Positions 25,803-33,707 are shown, numbered from the stretch's first letter. The stretch is 64,000 nucleotides of DNA from Desulfuromonadaceae bacterium (GCA_019429445.1 JAHYIW010000001.1:1-64000), one strand, 5' to 3'. Numbers and translations: made by a program. Notes: generated by a model from the letters alone, not told the origin.

Positions 25803-26564
25803 ATGACTTTACCTGCCGGCGACAATGTCATTGCGACCCAGGATCTGGTGAAACGCTATCCCGGTGCCGACCAGGCGGCGCTCAATGGCCTGACTTTGCA
25901 GGTCGCGCGCGGGACGGTTTTCGGTCTGCTCGGCCCCAACGGGGCGGGGAAGACGACGGCGATCTCGACGCTCTGCACCTTGTTGCGGCCGACCGCCGGG
26001 ACGGCGACGGTACTGGGACACGATGTGGTGCGCGAGGCCGATGCGGTACGGCGGTTGATCGGTCTGGTGCCGCAGGATATCGCGCTTTATCCGAGTCTGA
26101 CGGCGCGCGAAAATCTGCGCTACTTTGCCCGGATGGTGCGGGTTCCGGGGCGGCGGATTGAAGCGCGGGTCAGCGAGTGTCTGGAACTGGTCGGGCTGCT
26201 CGACTGTGCCGATCGGCGGATTGCGACCTATTCCGGGGGGATGAAGCGTCGCGCCAATCTGGCGGTGGGGATCCTCCATCAACCGGACATCCTCTTTCTG
26301 GATGAACCGACCGTCGGCATCGATGCCCAGTCACGCAACCTGATTCTGGAACGCCTCGCCGAACTGAATCGCGCCGGAATGACACTTCTCTACACGACGC
26401 ACTACATGGAAGAGGCCCAGCAGCTCTGTGATCAAATCGCGATTATTGACGCTGGGAGAATTATCGCCAGCGGTGCCCCGGCGCAACTGGTGGCGGCCGC
26501 GGACGACTGTGCCAACCTTGAAGACCTGTTCCTGGCCCTGACCGGGAAACAGTTGCGCGACTGA
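25803..26564 (+). CDS. ABC transporter ATP-binding protein
   Basis: 253 residues with all nucleotide-binding motifs: Walker A GPNGAGKTT, Q-loop LVPQDIA, signature YSGGMKRR, Walker B ILFLDEPTVG and the His switch TTHYMEEA. It is the DrrA/NodI-type subfamily that pairs with ABC-2 permeases for drug or lipid export. The ATG at 25803 is preferred to a TTG one codon earlier. The permease follows directly. In context it is a second exporter beside the MMPL protein. Confidence 0.94.
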   Translation: MTLPAGDNVIATQDLVKRYPGADQAALNGLTLQVARGTVFGLLGPNGAGKTTAISTLCTLLRPTAGTATVLGHDVVREADAVRRLIGLVPQDIALYPSLTARENLRYFARMVRVPGRRIEARVSECLELVGLLDCADRRIATYSGGMKRRANLAVGILHQPDILFLDEPTVGIDAQSRNLILERLAELNRAGMTLLYTTHYMEEAQQLCDQIAIIDAGRIIASGAPAQLVAAADDCANLEDLFLALTGKQLRD

Positions 26565-27893
26565 GTGAACATGATGCTGTTGCTGGCGAATATCAAAAAA
26601 GAGCTGTTACTCCTCAGCCGCGATCGCGCCGGACTGCTGGTGTTGTTTGTGATGCCGATGCTGCTGGTGCTGGTGCTGGCGCTGATTCAGGACAACCTCT
26701 TTCGCGCTACCGGCGAAACCGCCACCCGCGCGCTCTTTGTCAATCTTGATGAAGGGGGGCTGGGGGCCGAGCTGGGCGCCAAGCTTGAAGCCACCGGGGC
26801 GCTTGAGCTGGTGGAGGAATTTGCCGGGCAGAAGATCAGCATCGAACAGGCACGGCAGACGGTTTTCAACGGCGATTATCAGTTTGCAATCGTGATTCCC
26901 CCGACATTTTCGGCGAACATCAATGCCGCCGCCGAAACGACGGCGCGGAGGGCGTTCCGTGAGGAGCAGAGTCCTCTGACTGCCAGTCAGTTAACGGTCT
27001 TTTTTGACCCAACCGTGCGCGGAGTTTATCGCACGGCGGTGGTCAATGCCTTGCAACGCGCTGTCCTCGGGCTCGATATCGCCCGCAAGAGTGAGGCGTT
27101 CGGGCGGCTGTTGCCGGATGAATTGCAACGCAGCATGAATGAACAAATGGGGCCGTTCTGGTCGGGCGGGATGCAACCGAAGCTGCCCCGGCTCTCCCCG
27201 GACTGGACCGGTCAGGCGTTGATTGAGCTGCACGAGGAATCGGCCTACCCGGAAAAATACGCCACCCTGCCAACCTCGGTGCAGCAGAATGTCCCGGCCT
27301 GGACCCTGTTCGGCATGTTCTTTATCGTTATTCCGCTGGCCGGAACCTTGATTCGTGAACGTCAGGAGGGGACCTTGACCCGCCTGATGACGATGCCGGT
27401 CGCAAATGCCAGCCTGCTGCTCGGCAAGGTGTTCGCTTATCTGCTGATCTGTCTGGTGCAATTTGGTCTGATGTTGGCGGTCGGTAAATTTATTCTGCCG
27501 CTGCTCGGCACGCCGGTGCTCGAACTCGGCTCCGCGCCCCTGGCGTTGCTGACGGTGGCGATCAGCGCGGCGCTGGCGGCATGTGGCTACGGGATTCTGG
27601 TGGGAGTGCTGGCACGCAGTTATGATCAGGCGTCGACCTTCGGCGCGGTGTCGGTGGTGATTGCGGCGGCGCTAGGCGGCGTGATGGTGCCGGTGTACGT
27701 GATGCCCCGGGTGATGCAGGATTTGAGCGCCATTTCTCCCCTTGGCTGGGGGCTTGATGCTTTTCTGGAAATATTTGTGCGCGGCGCTAATCTGGTCAGT
27801 GTGTTGCCGCAGGTTGCGGCACTGGTCGGGTTTTTTCTCGTCTGTATCGTTTTTGCCTCGCTCGTCTTTCGACGCTGGCGGCGCGGTGCATAG
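26565..27893 (+). CDS. ABC-2 type transporter permease
   Basis: 442 residues. One N-terminal helix (GLLVLFVMPMLLVLVLALIQ) is followed by a large extracytoplasmic domain (residues ~50-240), then five or six helices including IVIPLAGTLIRERQEGTLTRL, the conserved ABC-2 segment. The GTG at 26565 directly follows the ATPase stop; an ATG 6 bp later is equally possible. It pairs with the upstream ATPase to export a lipid or polyene intermediate. Confidence 0.9.
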   Translation: MNMMLLLANIKKELLLLSRDRAGLLVLFVMPMLLVLVLALIQDNLFRATGETATRALFVNLDEGGLGAELGAKLEATGALELVEEFAGQKISIEQARQTVFNGDYQFAIVIPPTFSANINAAAETTARRAFREEQSPLTASQLTVFFDPTVRGVYRTAVVNALQRAVLGLDIARKSEAFGRLLPDELQRSMNEQMGPFWSGGMQPKLPRLSPDWTGQALIELHEESAYPEKYATLPTSVQQNVPAWTLFGMFFIVIPLAGTLIRERQEGTLTRLMTMPVANASLLLGKVFAYLLICLVQFGLMLAVGKFILPLLGTPVLELGSAPLALLTVAISAALAACGYGILVGVLARSYDQASTFGAVSVVIAAALGGVMVPVYVMPRVMQDLSAISPLGWGLDAFLEIFVRGANLVSVLPQVAALVGFFLVCIVFASLVFRRWRRGA

Positions 27894-27934
27894 TTGGTGT
27901 GAACTGAATTGATTGAAGTCTGGAGCAGGTGGCT

Positions 27935-28210
27935 ATGAGTGATAATCTGGAACGGGACCTGGCGGCGTTAATCATCGAATTTTGTAACGTGGAGGACGTT
28001 GTCCCCGAAGATGTCCCCCTCGACGTTCCGTTGATCGGCCCCGATTCTCCTTTCAATCTGGACTCCCTCGATGCGGTAGAAATCGTGGTCGCGGTACAAA
28101 AACGTTACGGCGCGCGCATCGAAGCCCAGGAGTCGAGTCGCCAGGTGCTGGGAAGCCTGTCCGCGCTGGCTGATTTTGTGCGCCGGGAGCGGACCGATCG
28201 ATCGGCGTGA
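27935..28210 (+). CDS. Acyl carrier protein 3 of the cluster
   Basis: A 91-residue ACP. Ser44 in FNLDSLDAVEIV is the 4'-phosphopantetheine site. The sequence before it carries an extra loop (VPLIGPDSPFN) compared with ACP 1 and 2, as seen in ACPs of aryl-polyene and related clusters. GGAGCAGG precedes the ATG at 27935. It is the last gene of the operon-like run and ends at a repeat-rich scar. Confidence 0.93.
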   Translation: MSDNLERDLAALIIEFCNVEDVVPEDVPLDVPLIGPDSPFNLDSLDAVEIVVAVQKRYGARIEAQESSRQVLGSLSALADFVRRERTDRSA

Positions 28211-28828
28211 GAGGTGAAACAATTTAGAAGAAGGGCCGCGACCCGCGAAGTTGCTTTTCGATTCAGTAGAAGATTGAAACATAAACCGGCGTGTTTCGTC
28301 CCGCCAGCCGACATTCTTTTGCCCGGCAGCAAAAGGATGCAAAAGTGCCTTTCGCTTGCAGCGGGCATGGTGGTTTGCATGATGCGGTGGTTTCTCTGGA
28401 GGGCACGACAGGAGACGATATGCTGCTCATCTGCACCGGGACGGGGCCTCTTCTTATGGGGCCGTTTTCGTTAAGTTGTTTTGCCACCGGGTTTCATGGC
28501 GGCTTCAATTCAGAACTCCCTGCTCACGACGAAGACGCCGACAGGCACGGGGCGAAAAGAACAGCCCCGTTAGACGCGGCAGATGCGCATCGACCGTGTC
28601 TCTTGCACGAAATCATCAGAGTACATCGCAGTTTGCATCCGACATGCTCCATGCAATGGCAGGCCCTTTTCTGCTTACTCTTTTGGGCCAGCAAAAGAGT
28701 GAGGCGGCAGCGGGCCGCGACCCGCGAAGTTGCTTTTCAGATTTTCAAGCCAGAGCACTCAATTTAACCAGCTTAACTATGTCCCCCTATTATTCTCCCT
28801 ATTATTCTGTTTTTTATTCTGTTTTTTA
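28211..28828. repeat. Noncoding repeat segment bounded by 27-bp direct repeats
   Basis: A 27-bp sequence beginning GGGCCGCGACCCGCGAAG occurs at 28233-28259 and again at 28712-28738. Each is accompanied by a CTTTTG..CAAAAG hairpin (near 28318 and 28680). Open frames in between have no recognisable protein features. It looks like a duplicated or degraded small element. The stretch before the attC site carries short A/T repeats (TATTATTCT, TTTTTTATTCT). Confidence 0.6.
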
Positions 28829-28905
28829 TTCTAACGCCCGCTATCACCGGTGACAAAACCAGAGCGAAGCGGAGGTTTTGTCATCGGTGCATGGCTTGGT
28901 TATGC
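28829..28905 (-). other. attC: Integron attC recombination site
   Basis: Two 32-nt arms (28829-28860 and 28874-28905) pair as an imperfect inverted repeat around AGAGCGAAGCGGA, with a perfectly matched TGACAAAACC/GGTTTTGTCA tip. The ends carry core-site-like heptamers: GCATAAC (R'' on the minus strand) and GTTAGAA (R'). The higA stop codon TAA lies inside GCATAAC, as in many gene cassettes, and this sets the orientation to minus. The site's 77-bp length is typical of attC. Confidence 0.85.
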
Positions 28906-29223
28906 AGCATGTAGCGGCTTGATTCGATTTACTTCTTCCCTGACCGACTGAGCGGCCGTCCAAAGATCAACAGATCGCTGCGCATTCAGCCAGAATTCCG
29001 GCGAATTACCAAACAAACGGGCAAGCCGGAGCGCCATTTCTGGACTGACAGCACGACGCTCGCGCAGTAATTCATTAACTGTCTGACGAGAGACGCCCAG
29101 AGATTCAGCCAATACCGAAACGGTAAGGCCATAGTCCGGAAGAAAATCTTCCCTCAGCATTTCGCCAGGATGAGTCGGTTTGCGCTGCATGCCGGCAGTA
29201 TTAAGAATAGCCATAGTCATCAC
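28900..29223 (-). CDS. higA: HigA-type antitoxin (XRE family)
   Basis: A 107-residue DNA-binding antitoxin. HPGEMLREDFLPDYGLTVSVLAESLGVSR and QTVNELLRERRAVSPEMALRLARLFGNSPEFWLNAQ is the HigA/VapI helix-turn-helix pattern. It follows the toxin gene by 5 bp, the reversed order usual for hig systems. It neutralises HigB and represses the operon. Its stop codon is embedded in the attC site, so the pair is an integron cassette. Confidence 0.93.
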   Translation of the reverse strand: MMTMAILNTAGMQRKPTHPGEMLREDFLPDYGLTVSVLAESLGVSRQTVNELLRERRAVSPEMALRLARLFGNSPEFWLNAQRSVDLWTAAQSVREEVNRIKPLHAA

Positions 29224-29228
29224 CTCAC

Positions 29229-29510
29229 TCAGTGGTAGTCACACACTTCGACTTCATACGCATCGCCGTCTTCGAAACGAAAACAGATACGCCACTGATC
29301 ATTTATTGAAATTGCGTGCTGCCCCTGCCTGCTTCCCGACAGTGGGTGAAGGCGATTGCCGGGCGGCACTTTTAAATCCTCAAGCTGTACGGCCAGATCC
29401 ACGTATTCAAGTTTTCTAGCGGCTCTCGATGCAACATCCGCAGGAAATTTCTTTGACTTGCCCTTGGAGTAGAGTTCTTGGGTTCGTTTGTCAGCGAAGG
29501 ATTTGATCAT
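29229..29510 (-). CDS. higB: HigB-type mRNA interferase toxin (RelE fold)
   Basis: A 93-residue toxin. MIKSFADKRTQELYSKG, LEDLKVPPGNRLHPLSG and INDQWRICFRFEDGDAYEVEVCDYH are the HigB/plasmid-maintenance killer pattern; Arg and Asp/His of the C-terminal strands form the usual active face for ribosome-dependent mRNA cleavage. It appears intact. The ATG lies only 7 bp from the -10 box, so the transcript may be leaderless. Confidence 0.93.
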   Translation of the reverse strand: MIKSFADKRTQELYSKGKSKKFPADVASRAARKLEYVDLAVQLEDLKVPPGNRLHPLSGSRQGQHAISINDQWRICFRFEDGDAYEVEVCDYH

Positions 29511-29517
29511 GAAACGA

Positions 29518-29546
29518 AGTGTAGTGCATCACGTGACACTTGTCAA
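29518..29546 (-). promoter_or_regulatory. higBA promoter with operator-like palindrome
   Basis: On the minus strand, TTGACA (29546-29541) and TACACT (29523-29518) are separated by 17 bp. AAGTGT and ACACTT form an inverted repeat across the spacer and -10 region, a likely HigA binding site. The +1 would fall at or next to the higB ATG. Confidence 0.75.
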
Positions 29547-29564
29547 GATGATCTGGAAATGACA

Positions 29565-29645
29565 GCATAACAGTATTTAGACTAGTCAGTATAAGACGCC
29601 AATTTGCGGCCCGATGCCGCATAAGACACCAAAACAGATTTGACC
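29565..29645. repeat. ATAAGAC direct repeats, possible attI remnant
   Basis: Two ATAAGACRCC repeats flank a GCGGC/GCCGC hairpin, and GCATAACAG at 29565 reads GTTATGC on the minus strand, a core-site-like heptamer. They lie between the cassette and the integrase fragment, where a cassette insertion site would be expected in this orientation. Weak evidence. Confidence 0.35.
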
Positions 29646-29754
29646 ATGCCAACATAACACGCTGAACTCAAACAGCAATAACAATTTCAACATGATATGA
29701 CGGGGTTTGATACGGACCCGGATAAGAACCCAATTTCTACCAACAGATTTACTA

Positions 29755-29925
29755 TTAAAGGCCATCCATCGGGCTACGAACCCCGGAAGGTCCGCGATTG
29801 AGAACGTGAGTGTAGATCATCGTCGTCTTGACGTCATTGTGCCCAAGCAACTCCTGGACGGTTCGAATATCGTATCCTGCCTCAAGCAGTTGGGTCGCAA
29901 AAGAATGGCGAAAGGTATGGCAAGA
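29755..29925 (-). pseudogene. intI: Integron integrase C-terminal fragment (IntI remnant)
   Basis: About 56 residues match the end of integron tyrosine recombinases: [19 protein letters not shown] contains the HxxR box, [16 protein letters not shown] contains the third His and nucleophile Tyr, and the tail reads [12 protein letters not shown]. The N-terminal DNA-binding domain, the first catalytic Arg and the IntI-specific insert are missing. The frame upstream of about 29925 is unrelated and runs into the bio operon terminator. It is not functional as an integrase. Confidence 0.9.
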
Positions 29926-29976
29926 GGGAAAAGAGAACCTGGCCGATACGTATGACATGTAAACCCTCGCAAACGC

Positions 29977-30015
29977 ACAAAAGCCGCCCGGCAGCATTTG
30001 CTGCGTGAGCGGCTT
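29977..30015 (-). terminator. Terminator of the bio operon
   Basis: On the minus strand AAGCCGC and GCGGCTT pair around an inner GCAGC/GCTGC stem, followed by TTTTGTG. It lies about 95 bp beyond the bioC stop. Confidence 0.7.
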
Positions 30016-30110
30016 CATCATCGTATCAATTGTAAATTTGTTTCTCCCCTCTCATCCTCCTGAAACACCAGACCTTCATCCCTTATACAAAAACCATGAA
30101 AATCAGTCAA

Positions 30111-30923
30111 TTAATCATTTTTTCGCCCCACCCCGTACACCACCTGATAGGTTGCCGGAACCGACCCGCCGGTTGCGTAGATCGCGGTATAAAGCTCCAT
30201 CATCCGCTGGGTAACCCGCCACAACCCCAGCCCAGCCGGACGCTCTTTGGCGGCGTTCTGGGCGCCGACATGCTTGATGTTCTTCAGCAGCGTCGCGACA
30301 TCCGGATGATGTTCCACCTCATAAGCCGTCTCCAGCCGCACCGCTTCAAATCCGGCGCTGGCCAGCGCCTGCCGCACCTCGGCGACGCTGACAAACTCCT
30401 GCATATGTGAGGGGTAGGGGTTGCCGAGTTCATCGAGCGCCTGCTGATAGGAGACGCGCAGCTCTTTCAGCGTGTCGGTGACGAAGAGCGCAAACACAAA
30501 CGCACCCCCGGGACGCAGAACCCGGTGATTTTCGGCGAAGGCGCCGGGCAGATCGTTGACCCACTGGTACATTGATGAGGACACCACCATGCCGAAGCGC
30601 GCGGGGCCGACCGGGAGCGCTTGCGCGTCGGCATTGAACGCTGTCACCCCGGCCAACTGAGTGGCGGCGCAGCAGGTCATGCCATGGGCGATATCGGCGA
30701 TCGCCAGCGGCAAGCGGGGAAAACGGGTAGAAAGTTGTCGCGCCAGTTCGCCGGTGCCGCAGCCGATGTCGAGCACCGGACCGAGGTCGGCGGCGGCGCT
30801 CGGCAGCAGGGTCAGCAGTCGGCGGACGACCTGTTTCTGCACCACCGCATAGCGGTCGTACTCGACGGCGTGGGCGGAAAAGTGGCGGCTGACCTGGCGC
30901 GGGACAACTTCGGTGGGAGTCAT
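30111..30923 (-). CDS. bioC: Malonyl-ACP O-methyltransferase BioC
   Basis: 270 residues. The SAM-binding motif is VLDIGCGTGELARQL, preceded by the BioC-like FSAHAVEYDRYAVVQKQVVRRLL. It methylates malonyl-ACP so that fatty acid synthase can build pimeloyl-ACP methyl ester. The ATG at 30923 overlaps the bioH TGA (ATGA); a GTG 18 bp upstream is less likely. It is the last gene of the operon. Its presence beside bioW means that the operon encodes two routes to pimeloyl thioester. Confidence 0.9.
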   Translation of the reverse strand: MTPTEVVPRQVSRHFSAHAVEYDRYAVVQKQVVRRLLTLLPSAAADLGPVLDIGCGTGELARQLSTRFPRLPLAIADIAHGMTCCAATQLAGVTAFNADAQALPVGPARFGMVVSSSMYQWVNDLPGAFAENHRVLRPGGAFVFALFVTDTLKELRVSYQQALDELGNPYPSHMQEFVSVAEVRQALASAGFEAVRLETAYEVEHHPDVATLLKNIKHVGAQNAAKERPAGLGLWRVTQRMMELYTAIYATGGSVPATYQVVYGVGRKND

Positions 30924-31723
30924 GACAGAAACTCGCGCCACAAGGTGACCATCTCTTCGGGGCGACTGAAAAACGGCGCATGGCCGATGCCGGGCAGTTC
31001 GATCAGTTCGGCGTGCGGCAACTGCGTCGCCAGATAACGCCCGGCGGCAATCGGCACGATCTGGTCACTGCTTCCGTGAACGATCAGGGCCGGCATCTTG
31101 ATCTGCGCCAACTGGGCGCGCTGATCGGCACTGGCGAGGGTCTCCAGCACCGCCAAGGCGACTTCGCTGGCGGGTAATTTTGCCGGTCGCACGGCAAATT
31201 GCGCAATCGCGTGCAGCCGCTCGCGGGGCAGCGCCTCACCGGCGAACTGGAGGTGAAAGAACTCTTCCAGCGTTTTGGCGTAGGCGCGACGGATATTGCG
31301 CCCCATCGCCTTCACCTGAGCCGCCGGCAAGCCCCCCTCCCAGCCGTCACCGTTGGCAAACCGGGGGGTGGTCGCAATCAGCACCAGGCGTTCGACCGGG
31401 CCCCGCGGGAGGGAGCAAAGTTCACCCGCCACCTGGCCGCCGAGGGACCAGCCGAGCAGCGCACAGCGCTCCAGCCCGAGGCCCGCAATCCATTGGCGCA
31501 GATCGGTGGCAAAATCGGCCAGCGCGTAGCCGTCTCCCGGTGCCGATGCGCCGTGGCCGCGCAGATCGGGGATCAGGACCCGAAAATCATCCGCCAGCTG
31601 CTGCGCCACCTCACTGAAGACCAGCGACGACATCGTCCAGCCGTGGAGCATGATCAGCGGCGGACCGTTGCCGATTTCGCGGTAAGCCAGCAGCCGACCG
31701 TCGGCGAGGGGGAACGCCTTCAC
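30920..31723 (-). CDS. bioH: Pimeloyl-ACP methyl ester carboxylesterase BioH-like
   Basis: A 267-residue alpha/beta hydrolase. The nucleophile elbow is GWSLGG, the acid is in HGSSDQIVP and the His in GIGHAPFF; the oxyanion strand is LIMLHGWTM. BioH removes the methyl ester that BioC adds, which ends chain growth at C7. Between bioF and bioC the assignment is secure by context. Overlaps at both ends show translational coupling. Confidence 0.9.
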   Translation of the reverse strand: MKAFPLADGRLLAYREIGNGPPLIMLHGWTMSSLVFSEVAQQLADDFRVLIPDLRGHGASAPGDGYALADFATDLRQWIAGLGLERCALLGWSLGGQVAGELCSLPRGPVERLVLIATTPRFANGDGWEGGLPAAQVKAMGRNIRRAYAKTLEEFFHLQFAGEALPRERLHAIAQFAVRPAKLPASEVALAVLETLASADQRAQLAQIKMPALIVHGSSDQIVPIAAGRYLATQLPHAELIELPGIGHAPFFSRPEEMVTLWREFLS

Positions 31724-32895
31724 CCCTTCACCGGGGCGAGAAGTTTGAGAATCGCGTCAGCCGCGCGTTCCAGATCGACGCGCTGATGGTCGGCCATCAG
31801 CGTCGCACGCAGGCGACACTGTCCGGCGGGAACGGTTGGCGGACGAATCCCTGAAAGGAAGATATCCTGGTCGAGCAACGCCCCCGCCGCCGCCATCGTC
31901 GGCGCGGGCTCGCCGGTGAGGATCGGCACAATCTGGGTTTCACTGCCCAGCAGATCGGCACCACCGGCATTCAGTCGCGCGGCAAAATAGTCGCGATTGG
32001 CACTCAGCTGGTTGCGCCGCCGTCGTCCCTCGTCACTGTCGATTATCGCCAGCGCTTCGCAGGCGGCGGCGGCCACCGCTGGCGGCAGGCTGGTGGAAAA
32101 GATGAAGGGGCGGCTATGGTTGATCAACATATCGATCACCGCACGCTCGGCGGCCAGATAGGCACCGGCGCAACCCAGTGCTTTGCCGAGCGTCCCCATG
32201 TGCAGATCGACATCAGCAAGGCAGCCGAGGGCTTCGGCGCTACCGCGACCGGTGGCACCGAGGACCCCGGTGCCGTGGGCATCGTCGACCATCAGCAACG
32301 TGTCATAACGTTGCTTCAGCGCCACCAGCTCCGGCAGACGCGCCAGATCCCCGTCCATGCTGAATACCCCGTCGGTGATGATTACCCAGCGCCCCTTGCG
32401 GCGTGGCAACTCGGCGACCATCAGTTGTTCAAGTGCAACGCTGTCATTGTGCGGATAAACAACGGTGCGCGCCTGCGCCAGACGGCACCCGTCGATAATC
32501 GAGGCATGGTTGAGGGCATCGGAAAAGATCAGGTCGTCGGGACCGAACAACCCCTGCGGGATACCGGTGTTGGCGGCGTAACCGGAATTGAAGAGCAATG
32601 CACCTTCAGTCCCTTTGAAGGCGGCGAGCGCATCTTCCAGGGCGTGGTGCGCACGCATCGATCCGGAAACCAGACGGCTGGCACCGGAACCAACCCCATA
32701 GTCGGTGAGCGCCTGGCAGGCGGCCTCGATCAGGCGTGGATGTCCGGCGAGGCCGAGGTAGTTATTGGAACAGAGCAGCAGGACGTGCCGCCCGTTGAGT
32801 TCCACCCAGGGTCCCTGAATGCCGTCGATATCGCGCAGCGAACGCAACATATTGCGTTGTGCGAGATCATCCAGATGTGCCTGCCATGCCTTCAT
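31720..32895 (-). CDS. bioF: 8-amino-7-oxononanoate synthase BioF
   Basis: A 391-residue PLP enzyme that condenses pimeloyl-CoA/ACP with alanine. LCSNNYLGLAGHP, the substrate/PLP region DDAHGTGVLG and the Schiff-base Lys in TLGKALGCAGAY are present. The ATG at 32895 overlaps the bioW stop and is spaced 7 bp from GGGAGG. An open frame reaching 33030 inside bioW is rejected. It follows BioW, whose product pimeloyl-CoA it uses. Confidence 0.95.
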   Translation of the reverse strand: MKAWQAHLDDLAQRNMLRSLRDIDGIQGPWVELNGRHVLLLCSNNYLGLAGHPRLIEAACQALTDYGVGSGASRLVSGSMRAHHALEDALAAFKGTEGALLFNSGYAANTGIPQGLFGPDDLIFSDALNHASIIDGCRLAQARTVVYPHNDSVALEQLMVAELPRRKGRWVIITDGVFSMDGDLARLPELVALKQRYDTLLMVDDAHGTGVLGATGRGSAEALGCLADVDLHMGTLGKALGCAGAYLAAERAVIDMLINHSRPFIFSTSLPPAVAAAACEALAIIDSDEGRRRRNQLSANRDYFAARLNAGGADLLGSETQIVPILTGEPAPTMAAAGALLDQDIFLSGIRPPTVPAGQCRLRATLMADHQRVDLERAADAILKLLAPVKG

Positions 32896-33707
32896 ATCCA
32901 TTCCTCCCACAGGCGCGGCGAGCGAATCAGCCCGACCCGATCGAAGAGCACCGGGGTGCGTTGCAAAAACTCGATAGCAGCGGCAAGCTCGAAATGTGCA
33001 CGGTCGATAAAAAAGACCCGGCCGCCGCACTCCTCTCCCGCCGGTTTAAGCTGCGGGAAGCGCACATAGCCGATCGCGGCGGCGGCGACATAACCGGCCA
33101 CATAGTCCGGATCGTCGGACCAGCAGAGTTCGGCGATAATCCCGGGGGTGAGCAGCACCTTGCCGGCCAGAATCAGCGCCTCGCGCACATGGGGATTATC
33201 AAGGCTGACGGTACGTAACTGGTGGGCCAGTTCGGACGCCGCTAGTGCGGTGAGATCCATGCGGCTGACGCGCACGCCGCGCGCCGGATCGGGGTCGAGC
33301 CGTTCGCCGGTCGTGGCGTCGAGAAGCAGTGCGCCGCGCATGCTGACGCCGCCGGGAGCCGCCCCGGCGGTCAACAGGTCGATAGCGCGCGCAACGACCG
33401 GGGGCGCGACGCCGCAGCGCTCCAGACAGCGCCCCGCCAGTTCGCGGCCGTGCCGGTAATCGCTCACCGTCAGCGTGGTCAGTTCGGGCAGCCGCGCACG
33501 CTGCGGTTCACCGGTCAGTGCCTCGACGGTAATGCGGATCGATTCGGCGCAGCCGCGCGGATGGGTCATCGCCCGGCGCGCCAACGCGGCCGCCATCCTC
33601 TCGACATCGAGCGCAGTGCCGATCCGTTCCGCGCCGGAGAGGTGACTGCCGCCGCGTTCGGCACGCATGCGGATGCTGTAAAGCAGATCTTTATTGCAGG
33701 TTGTCAT
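32892..33707 (-). CDS. bioW: 6-carboxyhexanoate--CoA ligase (pimeloyl-CoA synthetase) BioW
   Basis: 271 residues, the family's usual size. YSIRMRAERGGSHLSGAER at the N-terminus, MRGALLLDATTGERLDPD, and the RGVRVSRMDLT segment are BioW hallmarks. It activates free pimelate to pimeloyl-CoA with ATP. The first gene of the operon, it starts almost at the predicted +1 with no Shine-Dalgarno (TTTTCCGCC before ATG), so it may be translated from a leaderless message. Confidence 0.93.
   Translation of the reverse strand: MTTCNKDLLYSIRMRAERGGSHLSGAERIGTALDVERMAAALARRAMTHPRGCAESIRITVEALTGEPQRARLPELTTLTVSDYRHGRELAGRCLERCGVAPPVVARAIDLLTAGAAPGGVSMRGALLLDATTGERLDPDPARGVRVSRMDLTALAASELAHQLRTVSLDNPHVREALILAGKVLLTPGIIAELCWSDDPDYVAGYVAAAAIGYVRFPQLKPAGEECGGRVFFIDRAHFELAAAIEFLQRTPVLFDRVGLIRSPRLWEEWI

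Noticed and set aside
28214-28853. Several overlapping open frames downstream of ACP 3
   Set aside because: They have no start context and no family features, and they cross direct repeats and hairpins.
29926-30021. N-terminal part of the integrase frame
   Set aside because: Similarity to IntI begins only at the HxxR region. The upstream codons cover the bio operon terminator.
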